From the NCBI GenBank assembly GCA_023954475.1, contig JAMLHW010000016.1:1-64000 (forward strand): a DNA stretch of 64,000 nucleotides, given 5' to 3'. Of this stretch, positions 23,811-31,668 are shown one piece after another. The stretch's first letter is position 1, and each line of letters opens with the position of its first letter. Below the pieces are notes generated by a model that did not search any database, was not told where the DNA came from, and worked only from the letters and a program-made list of their open reading frames with translations. The translations under genes were made by a program, and so were the position numbers. The DNA comes from Anaerolineae bacterium (lineage in GTDB: Bacteria > Chloroflexota > Anaerolineae > Promineifilales > Promineifilaceae).

Positions 23811-26750
23811 ATGCACATCCATCTCATAATCAACAACGAAGAAAAAACTGTCACTTGCACTCCCGACGACACCCTGTTGCGCGTGCTGCGGCGTGAAGGG
23901 TACTTCAGCGTGCGCTTTGGCAGCGACACGGGTGAGACCGGCGCTGCCGCGATCCGGCTCGACGGCGAATTGGTCACAGCAGACATTATGCTTGCTGCAC
24001 AGGCAGATGGGCACACAATCGAAACCATTGAAGGTATGTCCAACGGCCTCGATCTGCATCCTATTCAGCGTGCCTTCATCGAAACAGGCGCGATTCAATC
24101 CGGCTATAACACGCCGGCGATGGTGCTGGCCGCAAAAGCGCTGCTCGCTCGCAACCCCAACCCCACTGAGGCTGACGTGCGCGATGCGCTGTCGGGCATT
24201 CTCGACCGCGAAACAGGCTATGTCAAGCCGGTACAGGCGATTCTAGTCGCGGCAGCGATGTTGCGCGGGGAAGCGCCAAATTTGCCCCCGATCCATGTCC
24301 TCACGCCTGTGGAGTACGATCCGGGCTTTGGAGACAGCGATCGCGATGAGCTAACGCCTGATGTGGGAGATATGGCGACACAAACGAAGACGGAAATTCG
24401 GCCGAAAATCACATCCGACATTCCCGAAACCAGCGTCGTTGGCAAGCCCGAGCAAAAAGTCGATGCCATCAAACTCGCCAAAGGCAATCCAGCCTTTGTC
24501 GATGACATTGAAATGCGCGGGATGTTGTACGCTAAACTATTGACCAGTCCACACGCCCACGCCCGCATTTTGGACATCGACGACAGTGCCGCCCTCGCCC
24601 TGCCCGGCGTCCACGCCGTCATTCACTACAAAAACGTCGAGCGCGTCATCTATGCTTCCGGAGGACAATCGTACCCTAATCCGCCCCCGTATGACCAGGT
24701 CAGCTTCGACAACAAAGTGCGCCATGTCGGTGACCGGGTGGCTGCCGTTGCAGCCGAATCCCTGGCTCTTGCTGAAGAGGCGCTCAAGCTGATCAAGGTC
24801 GACTATGAGGTTCTGCCGGCTGTTTTGGACGAACGCGACGCAATTAAACCGGGTGCGCCGATCATTCACGATGAGCCAGACGCGATTGACATTCACGACG
24901 CCCAGCGCAACATCAGCCATCACATTGAGGCGGAGACAGGCAGCGTTGAGCAGGGATTTGCAGAGGCGGCACACGTTTTTGAAAACACCTATCGCGTTCA
25001 TCAGGTTCAGCAATGCCCGATCGAACCGCACATCGCTATCGCCTATTGGGACAGCGACGAACGGTTGACGTTGCGCACGAGCACGCAAGTGCCATTCCAC
25101 GTGCGGCGCATGGTTGCGCCGTTGCTTGGTCTGCCGGTTAAACGCATCCGCGTCATCAAACCGCGCATCGGCGGCGGCTTTGGCGCCAAGCAGGAAATGT
25201 TGATCGAGGACATCGTCGGCCATTTGTGCATTAAAACGGGTCGCCCTGTGCGCCTTGAACTGACGCGCGAGGAAGAGTTTATGTCGAGCCGTACGCGCCA
25301 TCCACAGACCATTACGTTCAAGAGCGGCGTTTCGGCCGATGGCAAACTCGTCGCCCAACAAATGACAACGCTGGCCAATACCGGCGCATACGGCACACAC
25401 GGACTCACCGTGCAAACGGTCAGCGGATTGCGCGGATTGAGCACCTACAACTGCCCCAACAAACGCTTTGACTGCCACGTCATGTACACCAACATTCCCG
25501 TTCCCGGCGCGTATCGCGGCTACGGCGCACCACAAGCGCTGTTTGCGCTCGAAGTCCACATGGATGAAATCGCCCACGCCCTCGGCATGGACGTGATCGA
25601 GTTCCGCCGCAAGAATTGGGTCAACGAAGGCGACGGGATTGACATCGCCCCGCACCTCGGCGAAGGTGAAAAAGAAACAGTCACTGAAATCCCGATCATC
25701 TTGTCCAATGCGCTCGCTGAATGTGTTGATTTTGGCAAGCAGGCAATCGGTTGGGATCGGCGTGATGATCCTGAGTGGCGCAACGTGCCGGGCAAACCGC
25801 ATCAAAAACGCGGATTGGGTATGGCAGTCTGCATGCACGGTACGGCAATACCCGGCCTCGATATGGGCGGCGCGAGTATCAAGATCAACGACGACGGCTC
25901 GTTCAACGTCCTGGTCGGTGCGACTGATTTGGGTACAGGATCGGACACGGTATTGTCGCAAATCGCGGCTGAGGTGCTCGGCGTACCGCTGGAGGACATC
26001 ATCATCTACTCCAGCGATACGGATATGACGCCGTTTGATACAGGTGCGTATGCCAGCAGCACTACCTATATTTCCGGCACAGCGATCAAGAAATCGGCCG
26101 AAGGGGTGCGCGAACAAATCAAGGAACGGGCCGGCCTCATGCTCGACCTGGACGACTGGAGCGGCGTCGAATTGCGCAATCGGCACGCTTGGGCGCCTGA
26201 TGGGCGCTCTGTGTCGCTGGAGCAAATCGCGCTGCATTCGCTCCACCAGGATCAGCAGCGCCAGATCATGCACACAGCGTCGTTTGTCAGCTATGAATCA
26301 CCACCGCCATTCGCCGGACAATTCGTCGAAGTGCTGGTCGATACCGAAACCGGTCAGGTCACAGTCGAAAAGATGGTGATGGCGGTCGATGCCGGCGTCG
26401 TCATCAACCCGTTGACCGCCAGCGGTCAAGTCGAGGGTGGCATGGTGCAGGCACTGGGTTACGCCCATTGCGAGGAAATGCGCTACGACGAAGCCGGGCG
26501 GATGGTCAACCCGCAGTTCGGCCCGTACAAGATTTATCGCGCCGACGAAATGCCGGAAATGGGCGTCATTCTGGTGCAAACCCATGAGCCGAGCGGACCG
26601 TTTGGGGCGAAAGCAATCGCCGAAATCCCGAAAGACGGCGTCGCTCCGGCCCTTTCCAATGCCGTTTTTGATGCGACCGGTGTGCGTATCCGGCAAATTC
26701 CGTTCACGCCGGAGCGCGTCTGGCAAGCGATTAGCAAACAGTTCGCTTGA
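23811..26750 (+). CDS. Molybdenum hydroxylase with a cysteine-less 2Fe-2S-like N-terminus
   Basis: This 979-residue protein has the fused Fe-S/molybdopterin layout. The N-terminus (1-150) aligns by eye with the normal XDH 2Fe-2S module, but each ligand position is replaced: Ser38, Thr43, Ala46, Asp58, Ser97, Asn100, Asp132 and Glu134, as in FGSDTGETGAAA and LDRETGY. Surrounding residues such as AAQADG, LHPIQRAFIE and GYVKPVQAIL are kept. The molybdopterin part is intact: RIGGGFGAKQE, VPGAYRGYGAPQ, GTGSDTVLSQIAAE and a C-terminal GPFGAKAIAEIPKDG with the Glu. It probably binds Mo cofactor but cannot send electrons through its own Fe-S clusters. The acceptor and role are unknown. Confidence 0.88.
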   Translation: MHIHLIINNEEKTVTCTPDDTLLRVLRREGYFSVRFGSDTGETGAAAIRLDGELVTADIMLAAQADGHTIETIEGMSNGLDLHPIQRAFIETGAIQSGYNTPAMVLAAKALLARNPNPTEADVRDALSGILDRETGYVKPVQAILVAAAMLRGEAPNLPPIHVLTPVEYDPGFGDSDRDELTPDVGDMATQTKTEIRPKITSDIPETSVVGKPEQKVDAIKLAKGNPAFVDDIEMRGMLYAKLLTSPHAHARILDIDDSAALALPGVHAVIHYKNVERVIYASGGQSYPNPPPYDQVSFDNKVRHVGDRVAAVAAESLALAEEALKLIKVDYEVLPAVLDERDAIKPGAPIIHDEPDAIDIHDAQRNISHHIEAETGSVEQGFAEAAHVFENTYRVHQVQQCPIEPHIAIAYWDSDERLTLRTSTQVPFHVRRMVAPLLGLPVKRIRVIKPRIGGGFGAKQEMLIEDIVGHLCIKTGRPVRLELTREEEFMSSRTRHPQTITFKSGVSADGKLVAQQMTTLANTGAYGTHGLTVQTVSGLRGLSTYNCPNKRFDCHVMYTNIPVPGAYRGYGAPQALFALEVHMDEIAHALGMDVIEFRRKNWVNEGDGIDIAPHLGEGEKETVTEIPIILSNALAECVDFGKQAIGWDRRDDPEWRNVPGKPHQKRGLGMAVCMHGTAIPGLDMGGASIKINDDGSFNVLVGATDLGTGSDTVLSQIAAEVLGVPLEDIIIYSSDTDMTPFDTGAYASSTTYISGTAIKKSAEGVREQIKERAGLMLDLDDWSGVELRNRHAWAPDGRSVSLEQIALHSLHQDQQRQIMHTASFVSYESPPPFAGQFVEVLVDTETGQVTVEKMVMAVDAGVVINPLTASGQVEGGMVQALGYAHCEEMRYDEAGRMVNPQFGPYKIYRADEMPEMGVILVQTHEPSGPFGAKAIAEIPKDGVAPALSNAVFDATGVRIRQIPFTPERVWQAISKQFA

Positions 26751-26754
26751 CACT

Positions 26755-26784
26755 GTTGCCTACAATGCCTACAATGTGGGCAAC
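26755..26784 (+). promoter_or_regulatory. Inverted repeat before the FitAB-like pair, probable operator
   Basis: GTTGCCTACA and TGTGGGCAAC (26755-26784) form an imperfect dyad enclosing a direct repeat CCTACAATG x2. It sits 16 bases before the antitoxin start and is a likely autoregulatory site for the RHH antitoxin. Confidence 0.55.
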
Positions 26785-26799
26785 AAACGAGGTGGTTAA

Positions 26800-27051
26800 A
26801 TGGCTGTTTTGAACATTCGCAATCTACCCGAAGAAGTTCATGCGCAACTGCGTATCCGAGCTGCAATGGCGGGGCGCAGTATGGAGGCGGAAGCGCGGCA
26901 CATTTTGACTGTCACGGTAATGGAAGATGAGACAATTATATCGGCCGAATCACTCCAACAATGGGTCGATGCACTATACGCTGATCGCAAACCGACAAAT
27001 GTAGTCGATGAGTTAATAGCTGAGAGACGGCTTGAGGCACAAAACGAATGA
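26800..27051 (+). CDS. FitA/RHH-type antitoxin
   Basis: The 83-residue protein reads MAVLNIRNLPEEVHAQLRIRAAMAGRSMEAEAR, which is the ribbon-helix-helix of FitA-type antitoxins (N-I-R-N-L-P, R-A-A-x-x-G-R-S-M-E-A-E). The C-terminal tail is the toxin-binding part. Its stop overlaps the toxin start by 4 bases. It begins 49 bases after the Cys-less hydroxylase. Confidence 0.9.
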   Translation: MAVLNIRNLPEEVHAQLRIRAAMAGRSMEAEARHILTVTVMEDETIISAESLQQWVDALYADRKPTNVVDELIAERRLEAQNE

Positions 27052-27425
27052 TTGCTCTGGATGCCAGCGCGCTACTCGCCTTTCTATTTCGGGAGAGTGG
27101 TCATGAAATTGTCGCACAGCACATCGGCGACAGCGTATTGTCTACGGTCAATCTCAGCGAGGTGTTGGCACGCTTTGTGCGAGACGGACATTCGGCCGAA
27201 GCTGTTTTGCACAAGATTCAGCGTACCAGCATAAAAATCGTCCCATTTTCACCACAACAAGCACTATTGGCCGCCAACATAATACCAGCAACGCGACCAT
27301 GGGGATTGTCAATGGCGGATCGCGCTTGCCTGGCTTTGGCGATGGAGCGCCAGATTCCGGCGCTGTCGGCCGATCGCACATGGCAAGACGCACAATTGAC
27401 AGTTGATGTCATCTTGATTCGCTGA
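27048..27425 (+). CDS. FitB/VapC-type PIN toxin
   Basis: The 125-residue PIN protein has the catalytic acidic residues in order: Asp5 in IALDASALLAFLF, Glu in STVNLSEVLARFV at about 37, Asp in GLSMADRACLALA at about 92, and LSADRTWQDA near the end. It is predicted to be a ribonuclease. Together with the preceding antitoxin it forms the third toxin-antitoxin module of this region, ending 17 bases before xdhC. Confidence 0.9.
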   Translation: MIALDASALLAFLFRESGHEIVAQHIGDSVLSTVNLSEVLARFVRDGHSAEAVLHKIQRTSIKIVPFSPQQALLAANIIPATRPWGLSMADRACLALAMERQIPALSADRTWQDAQLTVDVILIR

Positions 27426-27442
27426 CAAAGTAGTTTGACCTC

Positions 27443-28264
27443 ATGCCGATTGACACGCTTTCATTACTCAAAGAATTGGCGCAAGCACAAGAATCTGGCA
27501 AGCATGTAGCGTTGGCTACGGTGGTCAAAGCGCGGGGATCGACGCCACGCAACGCGGGTGCCAAAATGCTCGTCTATGCCGACGGGCGCACGAGCGGCAC
27601 AATTGGCGGCGGCGAGATGGAGTCGCGGGTGGTGGCGGAAGCGTTGGCGGCGTTGGCAGACGGCAAGCCGCGCCTTGTGCCGTATACGCTCGTCGACCCG
27701 GCGCAAGGCGATCCCGGCGTGTGTGGGGGCGAAATGGAGATTTATGTGGAGCCGTATTTGCCGCCGGAAACGGTGTTTGTGATCGGCTGTGGGCATGTCG
27801 GACAGGCGGTGGCGGAGTTGGCGCACTGGTTGGGCTACCGTGTGGTGGTGACCGATGATCGGGAGGAGCTGGTTTCGGCCGAAACTATCACAGCCGACCT
27901 TCATCTGCCCGGAACCATCGAAGACGCCCTCGCCCAATTCACCGTCACCAGCAACACCCACATCGTCGTCGTCACGCGCAACGTCCTCATCGACCGCCGG
28001 ATTCTGCCGCATCTGGTCAAGACCCCGGCGCAGTTTATCGGCGTAATGGGCAGCCGTCGCCGCTGGACACACACACGCAGTTTATTGCTCGAGGACGGCT
28101 TAACCGAAACAGAACTGGAGCGCTTCCATTCCCCGCTTGGTCTCGAACTCAACGCCGAAACGCCGAAGGAAATCGCCGTCAGCATTATGGCCGAAATCAT
28201 CATGCTGCGCCGGGCTGGTACTGGCAAACGAATGTCTAACAAACTGAAAACTGTCAGCAAATAG
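27443..28264 (+). CDS. xdhC: XdhC/CoxI-family molybdenum hydroxylase maturation protein
   Basis: The 273-residue protein has the two XdhC parts. The N-terminal domain has VALATVVKARGSTPRNAGAKMLVYADG, GTIGGGEMESRVV and DPGVCGGEMEIYVEP. A C-terminal Rossmann-like domain begins VFVIGCGHVGQAVAELAHWLGYRVVVTDDR and includes VIGVMGSRRRW-type residues (FIGVMGSRRRWTHT). XdhC binds the molybdenum cofactor, assists its sulfuration and inserts it into xanthine dehydrogenase. One or both hydroxylases upstream are the expected clients, which suggests that the Cys-less enzyme may still receive cofactor. Confidence 0.93.
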   Translation: MPIDTLSLLKELAQAQESGKHVALATVVKARGSTPRNAGAKMLVYADGRTSGTIGGGEMESRVVAEALAALADGKPRLVPYTLVDPAQGDPGVCGGEMEIYVEPYLPPETVFVIGCGHVGQAVAELAHWLGYRVVVTDDREELVSAETITADLHLPGTIEDALAQFTVTSNTHIVVVTRNVLIDRRILPHLVKTPAQFIGVMGSRRRWTHTRSLLLEDGLTETELERFHSPLGLELNAETPKEIAVSIMAEIIMLRRAGTGKRMSNKLKTVSK

Positions 28265-28329
28265 TTTTCAGACAATTGGTTTCGCTGAAAGCTGATGGCT
28301 GACAGCTGACCGCTCACAAGGAGACTCAC

Positions 28330-29337
28330 ATGTCCAAAGATCGCCTAGCACTCTATTTACAAGACGCCCATTCCCTGCAAGAAGGCATCGAACTGGTCAA
28401 ATACGCCGAAGCCAACGGCTTTGAAGCAGTCTGGCAAGCCGAGAGCCGACTTGTGCGCGACTGTATCGTGCCCATGGCTGCCTTCGCCTCCCACACAACC
28501 ACACTCAAGGTTGCCAGCGGTGTCACCAACAACTGGACGCGCAACATCGGCCTGCTCGCCGCCACATTCTTGACGCTTGACGACCTGGCCGAAGACCGCA
28601 TCATCTGCGGCATTGGCGCGTGGTGGGATCCGCTCGCAAGCAAAGTTGGCATCAACCGGCGCAAACCGCTCACGGCCATGCGCGAAACGGTCGAAGTATT
28701 GCGCCGCCTACTGGCAGGTGAAAACGTCACCTTCCACGGCGAATTTCATCACGTCACCGATATTCAACTTGATGTCGTACACGGGCGCAAAGGGCCGCGC
28801 AATGTGCCCATTTACATCGGCGCAACCGGCATGAAGATGATGGAAATGACCGGCGAGATCGCCGACGGCGCCTGCCTTAACTATTTGGTCAGCCCCAAAT
28901 ACAATCTACAAGCGATGGATGCGCTCGAGCGCGGCGCGAAGAAGGCAGGCAAATCAATCGACGACATCGATCGGCCGCAACTGATGATCTGCTCCGTCGA
29001 CCACGACCGCAAAAAGGCGTTGGACGGCGCGCGCAAGATGATCACGCAATACCTGGGTCAACAGCCGCACCTCATGAAGGCCAGCGGCGTCAGTCAGGAA
29101 TTGCTCGACGACATCCACCAGGTGTTGACGTGGCCGGCGACAGAAGAGCAGATCGAGGCGGCGATGCACCTCGTACCGGACGACGTGGTACAGATGTGTA
29201 CGGCGGCCGGCTCGCCGGATGAGGTCAAGGCAAAGGTGCGCGAATATATCGATCACGGCTGCACCTGCCCGATTCTCTATCCGCTCGGTGACGCCAAATT
29301 GATGATCGATATCTTTGCCGACGGCTACAGCACCTAG
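28330..29337 (+). CDS. Luciferase-like (LLM class) flavin- or F420-dependent oxidoreductase
   Basis: An AAGGAGACTCAC site precedes the ATG. The 335-residue TIM-barrel protein has [62 protein letters not shown], and [32 protein letters not shown]. This matches the F420-dependent methylene-tetrahydromethanopterin-reductase-like branch more than bacterial luciferases. With the F420:NADP oxidoreductase at 9029 it suggests use of F420. Its substrate is unknown. It closes the long catabolic gene run. Confidence 0.85.
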   Translation: MSKDRLALYLQDAHSLQEGIELVKYAEANGFEAVWQAESRLVRDCIVPMAAFASHTTTLKVASGVTNNWTRNIGLLAATFLTLDDLAEDRIICGIGAWWDPLASKVGINRRKPLTAMRETVEVLRRLLAGENVTFHGEFHHVTDIQLDVVHGRKGPRNVPIYIGATGMKMMEMTGEIADGACLNYLVSPKYNLQAMDALERGAKKAGKSIDDIDRPQLMICSVDHDRKKALDGARKMITQYLGQQPHLMKASGVSQELLDDIHQVLTWPATEEQIEAAMHLVPDDVVQMCTAAGSPDEVKAKVREYIDHGCTCPILYPLGDAKLMIDIFADGYST

Positions 29338-29370
29338 TTTACGAATCGGCACGGTGGCCTTATGGCTGCT

Positions 29371-29449
29371 ATTCCCGCCAAGATAATACGGAGGTATACT
29401 ACCGGGTTGGTTACAAAACCTGGGCGGGGCTTTTGCCTGTCGGTATACC
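29371..29449 (+). ncRNA. Structured 5' leader candidate before the serine genes
   Basis: Three pairings are visible: CCGCC (29375-29379) with GGCGG (29423-29427), a hairpin CCGGGTT/AACCTGG (about 29402-29408 with 29417-29423, one G-T pair), and GGTATAC (29393-29399) with GTATACC (29443-29449). The first and third cross, so they are mutually exclusive or form a pseudoknot. This is the pattern expected of a switching leader. No known riboswitch class was recognised, and chance pairing is possible. Confidence 0.35.
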
Positions 29450-29492
29450 CTGCCTGTAAATACGATTAACCTGTGAGGTTTAAAGATACACC

Positions 29493-30611
29493 ATGAGTAA
29501 TTCTGTAAGAAAACCGGAGGAGCATCTCAAGTTGTTCCTGCCCGGCCCAACTGAGGTGCGCGAGGAAATTCTCGATGCTCAGGGACAGTGGATGATCGGT
29601 CACCGGATGCCGGAGAGTATTGCACTTTTCGGCCGAATCCAACCCAAACTACGCCAGGCTTTTCGCACACAGCACCGCGTTTACGTAACGGCATCATCCG
29701 GAACCGGCATGTGGGAAGCTGCCACACGCAACTGCGTCGCCAAACGCGTTCTCCACTGCACCAACGGCTCATTTGGCGACCGTTGGGTACAAACCGCCAT
29801 CGCCAACGGCAAAGAAGTCGAGGTACTTGAAGCAGAATGGGGACAGCCCATATTGCCGGAAATGGTCGTTGAGCGATTGGCAAACGGCGGATTTGACGCC
29901 GTCGCTTTTGTCCAGAATGAAACCAGCGTCGGCATCGCCAACCCGGCACGTGAAATTGCACAAGCCATTCGGCAAACTCCGGGTGGCGCAGACATCACCA
30001 TCATGGTCGACTCCGTCAGCGGCATGACCGGCATGGAAATGGAGCCGGATCGCTGGGACATCGACATCGTACTCACATCCAGCCAGAAAGCATTCGCGCT
30101 GCCGCCCGGCCTGGCGTTTGCATCTGTATCTGAACGCGCCTTCGAAAAGGCAAAAACCGTGCCCTATCGCGGCTACTATTTCGATTACATCACGCTGGAA
30201 AAATATCTGGTCAAGGATCAGACACCGGCAACGCCGGCCATCTCCCTGCTCTACGCGCTGGATAAACAACTCGATACCATTTTGGACGAAGGGATGGAAG
30301 CGCGCTGGGCACGTCACATGGCAATGCGGAATTGCGTCATTGAATGGGCAAATTCACGCGGTTTTGCCCTGTTTGCCGACGAACAATACGCTTCGCCAAC
30401 TGTGACGACAATCGCCAATACACATGGCATCGTCATTGCTGATTTGAACAAATTCCTGCGCACACGCGGTATGGTTTTATCGAATGGCTATGGCAAATTG
30501 AAGGAAAAATGTTTCCGTATCGGCCACATGGGTGACTGGCAAGTCGATGACATCAAAGAATTGCTGGCAAATGTAGATGATTATCTGCATCTGCAAGGTA
30601 TCAGTTGGTAA
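29493..30611 (+). CDS. Class V aminotransferase (alanine-glyoxylate/phosphoserine type)
   Basis: The 372-residue PLP enzyme has LFLPGPTEVREEILDAQG at the N-terminus, YVTASSGTGMWEAATRN for phosphate binding, VAFVQNETSVGIANP, IMVDSVSGMTGMEME with the PLP Asp, and VLTSSQKAFALPPGLAF with the Schiff-base Lys. Fold and motifs match the alanine-glyoxylate aminotransferase subgroup. It lies 6 bases before a SerA gene, so it likely makes phosphoserine from phosphohydroxypyruvate. Because purine genes are just upstream, an ureidoglycine-glyoxylate aminotransferase (PucG-like) role is the main alternative. Confidence 0.88.
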   Translation: MSNSVRKPEEHLKLFLPGPTEVREEILDAQGQWMIGHRMPESIALFGRIQPKLRQAFRTQHRVYVTASSGTGMWEAATRNCVAKRVLHCTNGSFGDRWVQTAIANGKEVEVLEAEWGQPILPEMVVERLANGGFDAVAFVQNETSVGIANPAREIAQAIRQTPGGADITIMVDSVSGMTGMEMEPDRWDIDIVLTSSQKAFALPPGLAFASVSERAFEKAKTVPYRGYYFDYITLEKYLVKDQTPATPAISLLYALDKQLDTILDEGMEARWARHMAMRNCVIEWANSRGFALFADEQYASPTVTTIANTHGIVIADLNKFLRTRGMVLSNGYGKLKEKCFRIGHMGDWQVDDIKELLANVDDYLHLQGISW

Positions 30612-30617
30612 TCAGCG

Positions 30618-31562
30618 ATGTACAAGATTTTAATCTCGGATAAATTGGGTCAGGCCGGACTTGATCGACTGGATCAGATGAAAGATGTCGCTTACGATGT
30701 CATCACCGGCTTGAGTAAAGAGGATTTGATCGCCACGATTCCAGCATACGACGCGTTGATCATTCGCAGCGGCACAAAGCCGGACGCTGACATTATTGCT
30801 GCCGGCACAAAGCTGAAAGTGATTGGGCGTGCGGGTATCGGCGTGGACAATGTCGATTTGGCAGCGGCAACACAACACGGTGTCAAGGTGATGAACACGC
30901 CTCGTGCCAACAGCGTCGCTACTGCCGAACAGACGCTGGCGTTGATGCTGGCCGTTTCACGGCATACCGTTGCTGCGCACAATTCCGTAGCAGCGGGCGA
31001 GTGGAACCGATCACAGTTTGTCGGCACAGAATTGGCTGAGAAGACGTTGGGGGTAATTGGGCTGGGGTATATCGGCCGATTAGTAGCCCGGCGCGCCAAA
31101 GCATTTGGCATGACCATCATCGCCCACGATCCATACGTGGCAGCAGAAACGGCAGCGGAAATGGGTATTATATTGCTGCCGCTGGACGCCATGCTGGCGC
31201 GGGCAGACATTATCACCCTGCACAGCGTCGTCACGTCGGAAACGACCAATATGATCAACGCCGCCGCGATTGCGCAAATGAAAGATGGCGTGATCATTGT
31301 CAACGTGGCACGCGGCAAGCTGATCGACGAACAGGCATTGGCGGACGCGCTCCATTCCGGCAAAGTGGCCGCCGCCGCTGTTGACGTATACCAGAACGAG
31401 CCACCGGTCGGCAGCCCCCTGCTGACAGCCCCCAATGTGTTGCATACACCACATCTTGGTGCCAGCTCGAAAGAAGCGCAGGCACGTGTCGGTATTGATA
31501 TTGTCGAACAAGTTGTCGATGCATTGCGCGGCACAGCCTATCGCAACGTCGTCAATCCATAG
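30618..31562 (+). CDS. serA: D-3-phosphoglycerate dehydrogenase, short form
   Basis: The 314-residue protein is the short SerA type without an ACT domain. It has the substrate loop VIGRAGIGVDNVD, the NAD motif LGVIGLGYIGRLVARRAKAFGM, catalytic Arg in VNVARGKLIDEQAL, Glu in VYQNEPP and His in LHTPHLGASS. It oxidises 3-phosphoglycerate to phosphohydroxypyruvate, the first step of serine synthesis. It follows the aminotransferase by 6 bases and precedes the SerA-like/ParB-like fusion. Lack of an ACT domain means serine feedback would need another sensor, for which the fusion protein is a candidate. Confidence 0.93.
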   Translation: MYKILISDKLGQAGLDRLDQMKDVAYDVITGLSKEDLIATIPAYDALIIRSGTKPDADIIAAGTKLKVIGRAGIGVDNVDLAAATQHGVKVMNTPRANSVATAEQTLALMLAVSRHTVAAHNSVAAGEWNRSQFVGTELAEKTLGVIGLGYIGRLVARRAKAFGMTIIAHDPYVAAETAAEMGIILLPLDAMLARADIITLHSVVTSETTNMINAAAIAQMKDGVIIVNVARGKLIDEQALADALHSGKVAAAAVDVYQNEPPVGSPLLTAPNVLHTPHLGASSKEAQARVGIDIVEQVVDALRGTAYRNVVNP

Positions 31563-31580
31563 AAACTATTCACGGTGCGT

Positions 31581-31610
31581 GGTGAACGGCGCATAGTAAT
31601 GCCGTTCACC
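31581..31610 (+). terminator. 10-bp hairpin after serA
   Basis: GGTGAACGGC (31581-31590) and GCCGTTCACC (31601-31610) form a perfect stem with a 10-base loop. No T-run follows, so it may be a Rho-assisted terminator, an mRNA stabiliser or an attenuator for the gene at 31669. Confidence 0.45.
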
Positions 31611-31668
31611 ATACACCAGGCAAACTTATTGCCTACAGTTGGTTTGGGCCTGATTGTCGTAAATATCC

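Noticed and set aside
24537-26273. 578-residue open frame on the minus strand
   Set aside because: It lies exactly opposite the conserved molybdenum hydroxylase gene, has low-complexity shadow composition and matches no family.
29493-30611. Firm assignment as ureidoglycine-glyoxylate aminotransferase
   Set aside because: The gene is 6 bases from serA and separated from the purine genes by a leader, so a serine role is more likely; motifs alone do not decide.
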